Source of the DNA: Porticoccus sp.
GTDB lineage: Bacteria; Pseudomonadota; Gammaproteobacteria; Pseudomonadales; Porticoccaceae
Assembly (NCBI GenBank): GCA_018066715.1
Contig: JAGPWA010000091.1
Span: 1-64,000, forward strand
Length of the DNA stretch: 64,000 bases
Direction of reading: 5' to 3'
The notes below the pieces were generated by a model. That model ran no database searches and had not been told where the DNA came from. It saw nothing but the letters and a program-made list of their open reading frames with translations. Positions 57,875-64,000 of this stretch are shown here, in pieces (the first letter of the stretch is position 1; each line of letters starts with the position of its first letter). The translations under genes were made by a program, and so were the position numbers.

Positions 57875-59614
57875 TCACTTGGCAATAGCCGCCTCTCCAC
57901 CTGGCCAGCGCGGGTCTGTAACACCAGAGAGAACATGCCCATCACTGCTTATTGCTTGAACACGTCCCATCACACGGGGCGTTATATTTATTTGATGCCC
58001 CATTTTCTTGAGCACCATAATCGTATCTGGGCTAATACCAGCTTCCACTCGTACTTCGTCAGGTAACCACTGATGGTGAATTCTGGGAGACGCAGTCGCC
58101 TCCGCGATATTCATTCCAAACTCAAGTTTATTGAGAATGTTTTGCAATACAACGGTGATGATGGTGCTTCCTCCGGGGCTTCCGGTGGCCATAATCGGCT
58201 TGCCATTCTCGAATACAATCGTCGGCGTCATAGATGACAATGGACGCTTGTTCGGCTCTATAGCATTGGCTTTATCGCCAACCAACCCATAGGCGTTAGA
58301 GACACCGGGTTTGGCGGAAAAGTCATCCATTTCGTTGTTCAGTAGAAATCCGGCACCAGCGACAGATATCCCGCTGCCATAAGAAAAATTCAGCGTATAG
58401 GTATTACTGACCACATTCCCCTGGTTGTCCCATACAGAAAAGTGAGTGGTTTGCGGGCTTTCTTCTGGAAGCGTTAAAGCCGGTTTAATATCTACTGATC
58501 GAGAAGATTTATGCAACTGGATATTTTCTCGTAACTGTTTTGCATAGGCTTTGTCTGTTAGTGCTACAGCAGGTACAGGGTAGAAGTCAGGATCACCTAA
58601 GTATTGGCTGCGATCAGCATAAGCACGGCGCATTGTTTCTATTAACCGGTGCAAATACGCAGCACTATTATGTCCCATTTTGGTCAAGTCCCAACCTTCC
58701 AGTACATTCAACATCTGAACTAAGTGGATACCCCCAGACGAAGGCGGTGGCATAGAGGCAATGGTGTAACCTTTGTAGATTCCGGTAATGGGCTGACGTT
58801 CAATGACACGGTATTTGGCTAAATCATCATGCGTGATGATACCGCCGCCTCGTATCATTTCTTCAACGATCAGATCGGCTACTTTCCCTCTGTAAAAACC
58901 ATTAGCACCCTCTTTGGTAATCTGTTGTAACGTTTTGGCTAAGTCTGGTTGTCGCCATAGATCTCCAGCTTGTCGTGGTGAGCCATCTGGTCTCGAAAAA
59001 TAATGGGCTGAGGATGAGTCAGCTTGTAATCGTGGTTGGGCTTGAGTGAGTGAATAAGCGAGCGGCTCACTGATCTGAAACCCTTTTTCTGCCAGAGTGA
59101 TGGCTGGTGCCATCACCTGCTGAAGACTCATCGTGCCGTAGTGCTCTAGAACATGGATAAGACCAGCAACTGTACCTGGAACGCCCGCAGATTTATGACT
59201 GAATCTAGCCAGGGTTTCATCAACGTCCCCCTGGCTGTTAAGAAAAAGCGCTTGATGGGCTGTAGCGGGAGCCATTTCACGATAGTCGATTGCCAGAGTT
59301 TTACCGGTTTCAGCAAGGTGGATGAGCATAAAACCACCACCACCTAGATTGCCGGCTTGAGGTAGGGTGACGGCCAAGGCAAACCCGGTGGCTACAGCTG
59401 CATCAATGGCGTTGCCACCGGCGGACAGGATATCTGCCCCCACATGACTTGCGATAGCCTCTTGAGAGACGACCATCCCAGTTTGTGATACAACAGGGTG
59501 AAACCGGGCAGATCGGTCAAAAATAGGTGGAGAAGTGTCAGCCAGTAACAGTGAGGGTGCCAGTAGAAGGATGAGAAGGGCTGGAATGATTGGGTGGCGG
59601 ATGATATTTTTCAA
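57875..59614 (-). CDS. ggt: Gamma-glutamyltranspeptidase
   Basis: 579 residues from TTG 59614, with GGAG seven bases upstream and a signal peptide (HPIIPALLILLLAPSLLLADT). The track ORF to 59944 would add 110 residues and overlap the divergent GNAT gene, so I reject it. The autocatalytic threonine that becomes the small-subunit N-terminus is in PQTTHFSVWDNQGNVVS. LNNEMDDFS and GSPGGSTIITVV are the substrate loops. The periplasmic enzyme cleaves glutathione and gamma-glutamyl peptides. The predicted length equals the E. coli enzyme. Confidence 0.95.
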   Translation of the reverse strand: MKNIIRHPIIPALLILLLAPSLLLADTSPPIFDRSARFHPVVSQTGMVVSQEAIASHVGADILSAGGNAIDAAVATGFALAVTLPQAGNLGGGGFMLIHLAETGKTLAIDYREMAPATAHQALFLNSQGDVDETLARFSHKSAGVPGTVAGLIHVLEHYGTMSLQQVMAPAITLAEKGFQISEPLAYSLTQAQPRLQADSSSAHYFSRPDGSPRQAGDLWRQPDLAKTLQQITKEGANGFYRGKVADLIVEEMIRGGGIITHDDLAKYRVIERQPITGIYKGYTIASMPPPSSGGIHLVQMLNVLEGWDLTKMGHNSAAYLHRLIETMRRAYADRSQYLGDPDFYPVPAVALTDKAYAKQLRENIQLHKSSRSVDIKPALTLPEESPQTTHFSVWDNQGNVVSNTYTLNFSYGSGISVAGAGFLLNNEMDDFSAKPGVSNAYGLVGDKANAIEPNKRPLSSMTPTIVFENGKPIMATGSPGGSTIITVVLQNILNKLEFGMNIAEATASPRIHHQWLPDEVRVEAGISPDTIMVLKKMGHQINITPRVMGRVQAISSDGHVLSGVTDPRWPGGEAAIAK

Positions 59615-59722
59615 GTGTTTACTCCAGCTTGATTTAACGCAAATCTTAACAATCCTGCACTGTTTATACAGTCTCAGTGGGGCTAGTATTAACAATATAG
59701 GATTAAGAATAAAAGGGTCATT

Positions 59723-60697
59723 ATGATGGAAACAGTTGAATACTTCCCTATTGAAGTTGAGCGAACTAGCTGGGAGGTGTCCAGTGATGTGCTGACGGAT
59801 ATTCGACATAAAGTGTTTGTTGAAGAACAGAAAGTGCGGGTGGATGAAGAGATTGATGAGCATGACCCCCATGCGGTTCACTGGCTCGCTTATGGCCCGA
59901 ATGATAAACCCATGGCTACAGGCCGAATGTTGCCAGATGGGCATATCGGCAGAATGGCCGTGCTTAAGGAGTATCGTGAACGCAGTGTTGGTTCCTCATT
60001 GATGCGCAAGATAATTCGTTATGCTATTCGTGAGGGATTGGAGCAAGTGTTTCTGTACGCCCAAATCAAGGCAGTACCCTTCTATGAAGGCTTTGGTTTT
60101 ATTGCTCAGGATGATCCATTTATGGATGCAGGCATTCCCCATAAAACGATGGTACTTAAACTGCACCACTACCGTGATAACTCACCACAGCGACCCTTGC
60201 CAGAAATCACCGATGATGACCGAGAAAGAGTCAGCCTTGATGGTGCTGAAAGCTTTCGGGATCAGGCGGTGATGTTGGTCAACCGGGCACATAGGGAAAT
60301 ACGAATATTCAGTGCCAGTCTGGCGCCAGAGGTCTACAGTAACGGACAATTTTGCGATGCGCTCTATGCCTTCGCCACCAGTCACCCCTTGGCTCGGGTG
60401 AGGATTTTGGTAAAAAATATTCCCCATCTCATACAGCACACCAACAAATTACAGGCGTTGTGTCATCGTTTACCGAGCCGACTACAAATGAGAAAGTTTC
60501 AATCCCAGGAAGAATGCCTACACACTGAATTTCTTCTGATTGATAAAACGGGAATTCTTTACTCGCAGGAGCCTGAGCGGTTTATAGGTTACGCGGCAGC
60601 CCATGCACCGCTGGAATCAGTTGAGCTGATGCAAGAGTTCGATAATCTCTGGGAACAGGGAGAACTGGACCCTGAACTAAGGCGACTTCATATATAG
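59723..60697 (+). CDS. GNAT acetyltransferase fused to a C-terminal DUF7931-like domain
   Basis: 324 residues. The N-terminal half (1-150) is a GNAT fold with ATGRMLPDGHIGRMAVLKEYR, the acetyl-CoA loop RSVGSSLMRKIIRYA and FYEGFGFIAQDDPF, closest in style to ElaA/YitI. The C-terminal half (about 165-324) has a phospholipase-D-like Rossmann core: FRDQAVMLVNRAHREIRIFSASLAPEVY and HTEFLLIDKTGILYSQ. The substrate is unknown. AAGGG precedes the ATG. It is divergent from ggt by 108 bp and convergent with glcB across a strong hairpin. Confidence 0.8.
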   Translation: MMETVEYFPIEVERTSWEVSSDVLTDIRHKVFVEEQKVRVDEEIDEHDPHAVHWLAYGPNDKPMATGRMLPDGHIGRMAVLKEYRERSVGSSLMRKIIRYAIREGLEQVFLYAQIKAVPFYEGFGFIAQDDPFMDAGIPHKTMVLKLHHYRDNSPQRPLPEITDDDRERVSLDGAESFRDQAVMLVNRAHREIRIFSASLAPEVYSNGQFCDALYAFATSHPLARVRILVKNIPHLIQHTNKLQALCHRLPSRLQMRKFQSQEECLHTEFLLIDKTGILYSQEPERFIGYAAAHAPLESVELMQEFDNLWEQGELDPELRRLHI

Positions 60698-60747
60698 GCT
60701 AGCCGAGAAGCTTTAGCTTTCTGAATGTTTTTTGAGGTATAAATAAA

Positions 60748-60777
60748 AACGTCGGAGTCATTAGTGACTCCGACGTT
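60748..60777 (-). terminator. Rho-independent terminator of glcB (bidirectional hairpin)
   Basis: 13-bp perfect stem AACGTCGGAGTCA/TGACTCCGACGTT with loop TTAG. On the minus strand it is followed by TTTTTATTT, the better T-tract, so it mainly serves glcB. It also blocks readthrough from the GNAT gene. Confidence 0.85.
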
Positions 60778-60819
60778 AGCTTGAGATTGCTGCTATTTAT
60801 TGGTACAGCTAACTTTTCG

Positions 60820-62985
60820 TTACTGCAGCTTTGCTTTTTGACGATATGCATGCAGTAGTGGTTCGGTATAACCGCTGGGTTGCTCCTTACCCTTAAATAC
60901 CAGGTCACAAGCTGCCGCAAAGGCGATACTCTGATCAAAGTTAGGTGCCATGTTGCGATACATGGGGTCACTTGCATTTTGACCATCGACTATCGCAGCC
61001 ATACGCTTCATGGTTTCCATTACTTGTTCTTCAGTACAAATATCATGGCGCAACCAGTTGGCAAGGTGTTGGCTGGAAATACGCAGGGTTGCACGGTCTT
61101 CCATGAGGCCGACATTGTTAATGTCTGGTACCTTGGAACAACCAACACCCTGCTCTACCCAGCGCACAACGTAGCCGAGAATACCCTGAGCATTGTTATC
61201 AAGTTCTCTCTGAATCTCGTCGGTAGCAAGCGCTCTATCAAGGAGGGGGATAGTCAAAATATCATCAACACTGGCTGGTACGCGAGTGGCAAGCTCATCT
61301 TGACGGGCAAAGACATCAACCTGCTGATAATGCAGAGCATGCAGCACAGCCGCTGTGGGAGAAGGTACCCAGGCAGTATTTGCTCCGGCCATGGGGTGTC
61401 CGATCTTGGCTTCCATCATGTCAGCCATATTTTCAGGTATGGGCCACATGCCTTTACCAATTTGTGCTTTGTTTTTAAGACCACAAGCGAGCCCTACATC
61501 AACATTATGATCTTCGTAAGCGGAAATCCACTTCATGGTTTTTAGCTGACCTTTGGGTGCAAAGGCACCCGCTTCCATGCTGGTATGGATTTCATCGCCG
61601 GTCCGATCAAGGAACCCGGTGTTAATAAACACAACTCGCTCACTTGCGGCACGGATACACTCTTTCAGATTGACTGAGGTGCGGCGCTCTTCATCCATAA
61701 TGCCCACTTTGACCGTATTTCTCTCAAGGCCAAGAGCATCTTCAACACGATCAAACAAGTCATTGGTAAATGCGACTTCTTCAGGGCCGTGCATTTTTGG
61801 CTTAACAATGTAGACACTGCCTGTTTTGCTGTTGCGGTAACTGCCATTACCCTTGAGATCGTGGATGGCTATCAGGCTGGTCATCATGGCGTCCATAACG
61901 CCTTCGGGCACTTCATTACCATCAGTGTCGAGAATGGCTGGATTAGTCATCAGATGGCCGACGTTACGAATAAACAGCAGGCTGCGTCCTGGCAAGACAA
62001 GAGAGCCACCATTGGCGGCAGTGTATTCACGATCGGGGTTCATGCGACGGACAATAGTTTTTCCGCCCTTTTCCATGGATTCTTCCAAATCACCTTTCAT
62101 CAGCCCCAACCAGTTATGGTAGATCAAAGCCTTGTCTTCAGCATCTACTGCTGCGACTGAATCTTCACAGTCCATAATGGTGGTCAATGCCGCTTCCATG
62201 AGAATGTCTTTGATACCTGCTGAATCTGAAGCACCAATCTCTGTACTACTATCTACTTGAATTTCTAGGTGTAACCTATTGCTTTCTATAAGTATTGATG
62301 TTGGGTTTTCAGCTGAACCTTGGAAGCCGACAAACTTTGAGGTGTCTGCTAGGCCAACCTTTACATCATTGCTTAGTTGAACCTGAAGATTGCCGTCAAC
62401 CACAGAGTAGTGAGTAGCACCATGGTGAGACCCCTCTGCCAAGGGTGCAGACTGATCGAGAAGGTTTCTGCCGTATTCAATCGCTTTTGCACCCCGAACA
62501 GGGTTGTAGCTGGCCTTTTTCTCTGCACCATCAGTTTCTGGCAGTACATCGGTACCATAAAGTGCGTCATAAAGGCTGCCCCAGCGTGCATTGGCTGCAT
62601 TCAGTGCAAACCGTGCATTCATGACAGGTACAACCAGTTGTGGCCCTGCTTGTGAAGTGATTTCAGGATCAACATTGGCTGTAGTGATAGCAAAGTCGTC
62701 ACCTTCAGGTACCAGATACCCAATTTTCTGTAGAAACGCTTTATATTCGCTTTGATTAACCGGCTGACCAGAGCGTTGTTGATGCCAGGCGTCAATTTTC
62801 GCCTGTAGGTCATCACGCTTTTCTAATAGGTCGCGATTTTTAGGGGCGAAGTCACCGATAATGGATGCAAATGATTGCCAGAATACGTCCACATCAACGC
62901 CTGTTCCGGGAATAATGTCTTGTTTGACCAAGTCATAAATCGAACGAGCGACCTGAAGTCCGCTCACTTGAACACGTTCTGTCAT
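60820..62985 (-). CDS. glcB: Malate synthase G
   Basis: 721 residues, G-type length (AceB is about 540). N-terminal [20 protein letters not shown], the TIM-barrel segments [78 protein letters not shown] and the catalytic C-terminal region with [10 protein letters not shown] are intact. It condenses glyoxylate and acetyl-CoA in the glyoxylate bypass or glycolate use. aceA and glc genes are not in view. A LysR regulator follows upstream on the same strand. Confidence 0.96.
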   Translation of the reverse strand: MTERVQVSGLQVARSIYDLVKQDIIPGTGVDVDVFWQSFASIIGDFAPKNRDLLEKRDDLQAKIDAWHQQRSGQPVNQSEYKAFLQKIGYLVPEGDDFAITTANVDPEITSQAGPQLVVPVMNARFALNAANARWGSLYDALYGTDVLPETDGAEKKASYNPVRGAKAIEYGRNLLDQSAPLAEGSHHGATHYSVVDGNLQVQLSNDVKVGLADTSKFVGFQGSAENPTSILIESNRLHLEIQVDSSTEIGASDSAGIKDILMEAALTTIMDCEDSVAAVDAEDKALIYHNWLGLMKGDLEESMEKGGKTIVRRMNPDREYTAANGGSLVLPGRSLLFIRNVGHLMTNPAILDTDGNEVPEGVMDAMMTSLIAIHDLKGNGSYRNSKTGSVYIVKPKMHGPEEVAFTNDLFDRVEDALGLERNTVKVGIMDEERRTSVNLKECIRAASERVVFINTGFLDRTGDEIHTSMEAGAFAPKGQLKTMKWISAYEDHNVDVGLACGLKNKAQIGKGMWPIPENMADMMEAKIGHPMAGANTAWVPSPTAAVLHALHYQQVDVFARQDELATRVPASVDDILTIPLLDRALATDEIQRELDNNAQGILGYVVRWVEQGVGCSKVPDINNVGLMEDRATLRISSQHLANWLRHDICTEEQVMETMKRMAAIVDGQNASDPMYRNMAPNFDQSIAFAAACDLVFKGKEQPSGYTEPLLHAYRQKAKLQ

Positions 62986-63135
62986 GATGGAGCCTTCTCT
63001 TTAAACACGCTTGGAACGTGTAATGATTAAGTGAAAAGTGTGATTGTAGGAAAACTAATAAGGATTTAGCAATTTTATGAGTTTTATTTCCGCTATTTTT
63101 TAAGCGAATAAAGGCTATAAAACTGCATGCTGGGT

Positions 63136-64000
63136 TTAATCCAGTGTGCTGGCTACATCAGCAATTAACCGCCTCATCCACTGATGTGCAGGATTGTGTT
63201 GCAGTAGCGGGCTCCAGGCCATTTTTAGCTCGATTTCAGGTATATCGAAAGGCGGGGGAAGAATCACCACATTAGGATTATCGACAAGGAGTTCTGCTGC
63301 CTTTGTAGGTAGAGTCACCACTAGGTCTCTTAGCTCAGCCAATCTCATCGCAGCTTGATAGTGACGTGTGAACACGCGAATACGCCGTTGTTTTCCAAGT
63401 TTAGCTAGGGCCTCATCAACCCAGCCGAGCCGTTGACCGGCGCCAGGTTCCATGCCTACGCCTACCCCCATCCCTGTTTTACTGACCCACACATGGCCAG
63501 ATTCCAGATAGCTATCGAGTGTAAAGGAATCTCTTATGGGATTGTGGTCACTTAGCAGGCATGAAAATGAGTCGCGCCAGATGGTCATTTGATGAAATGA
63601 CTGTGGCAGAACATCGAACCGGTTTATCACCAAGTCGACAGTGCCCTGCTCTACATCCTGATAGCTGATATCACTCGGCGTCAGTACATCCAGAGTGATA
63701 TTGGGTGCTTCGGAACGAAGTCGTCGCATCAAGTGAGGTAATAGTGTCGATTCGGTGTAATCACTGACGGAGATTCGAAATACTCTGTCAGCATCCGCAG
63801 CATTAAATTCGTTACTTGGCTCTACGGCCTTCTCGATAGATGCGAGGACTTCTCTCACCACAGGCTGTAATTGCTCTGCCCTTTCAGTGGGCGTCATGCC
63901 ATCGCTGGTACGTACCAGTATAGGGTCGTCGAATAAGTCACGTAAGCGACGTAGGCCATTGCTCATGGCTGGCTGGCTAATGCCCAACGCTTCAGCGGCT
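63136..64000 (-). CDS. LysR-family transcriptional regulator, 5' end outside window
   Basis: At least 288 residues; the gene runs off the right edge. Reading to the end of the window gives AAEALGISQPAMSNGLRRLRDLFDDP, the second half of the LysR winged helix. The track start at 63987 is an internal codon. The effector domain follows, with SVSDYTESTLLPHLMRRLR, TVDLVINRFD and a C-terminal LKMAWSPLLQHNPAHQWMR. The overall style resembles the NodD/NahR/SyrM branch. A target cannot be read from the sequence; glcB, 150 bp downstream on the same strand, is not necessarily regulated by it. Confidence 0.85.
   Translation of the reverse strand, partial: AAEALGISQPAMSNGLRRLRDLFDDPILVRTSDGMTPTERAEQLQPVVREVLASIEKAVEPSNEFNAADADRVFRISVSDYTESTLLPHLMRRLRSEAPNITLDVLTPSDISYQDVEQGTVDLVINRFDVLPQSFHQMTIWRDSFSCLLSDHNPIRDSFTLDSYLESGHVWVSKTGMGVGVGMEPGAGQRLGWVDEALAKLGKQRRIRVFTRHYQAAMRLAELRDLVVTLPTKAAELLVDNPNVVILPPPFDIPEIELKMAWSPLLQHNPAHQWMRRLIADVASTLD

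Noticed and set aside
59615-59944. 110-residue N-terminal extension of ggt on the ORF track
   Set aside because: It overlaps the divergent GNAT gene, lacks family similarity, and TTG 59614 has a Shine-Dalgarno sequence and a normal signal peptide.

Overview
The window looks like a chromosomal segment of a marine-type gammaproteobacterium with roughly mid-40s to 50% GC by eye. Its gene order is close to that of the Pseudomonas/Cellvibrio side of the class: nadB divergent from rpoE-rseA-rseB-rseC-degP, then lepA-lepB-DUF4845-rnc-era-recO-acpS, and later serS-crcB-rarA-lolA-ftsK, trxB-aat-ate-infA, clpA-clpS, cspD, rluE-nudJ-mnmA-hflD-purB-roxA. Nearly everything is housekeeping. No rRNA, tRNA, CRISPR array, prophage or intact transposase was seen. 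I cannot name a genus.

Layout. 1-3.1 kb: edge-truncated ygfZ, sdhE and ygfX, then nadB. 3.2-7.7 kb: the envelope-stress regulon (sigma E, anti-sigma RseA, RseB, RseC, DegP), with sigma-E-type promoters visible before rpoE and degP. 7.8-13.6 kb: translation, secretion and RNA-processing genes. 13.8-18.9 kb: cysM, a 140-bp MITE sitting exactly on the cysM stop codon, relA, mazG, adk. 19-26.5 kb: hemH, an AlgP-like AT-hook/histone-H1-like protein, tsaB, uppP, a DUF4124 protein and a large AsmA-family protein with an internal 80-residue duplication. 26.6-29 kb: apeB, trpS. 29.1-32.6 kb: an accessory-looking module with a small secreted protein, an ECF sigma factor and a translationally coupled membrane VWFA protein, bordered by copies of a CAATAGGGTC motif. 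32.7-36.7 kb: bioA, a DUF547 protein, a PyrE of unusual type and a DUF4202 protein.

36.7-37.6 kb is an 885-bp stretch with no credible gene. It holds what I read as the chromosome-dimer-resolution site dif: 26 of 28 positions match the Escherichia coli dif as I remember it, on the minus strand. A second, perfect 11-bp XerD half-site lies 530 bp further on in the same orientation. The window would therefore span the replication terminus. Gene orientation agrees in part: predominantly plus to the left, and a solid minus block from 37.6 to 46.1 kb to the right. The three KOPS-like octamers (GGGNAGGG) found by eye all point toward dif. ftsK, whose product translocates DNA toward dif and activates XerCD, lies only about 7 kb away.

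37.6-64 kb: an alpha/beta hydrolase, gorA, then serS-crcB-rarA-lolA-ftsK. Next comes an N-degron cluster (aat, ate, clpA, clpS) with trxB, infA and cspD, followed by tRNA-modification and purine genes, roxA, ggt, a GNAT fusion protein, glcB (malate synthase G) and an edge-truncated LysR regulator. The least explained sequence is the dif-proximal 530 bp, the MITE, and the borders of the ECF sigma/VWFA module.
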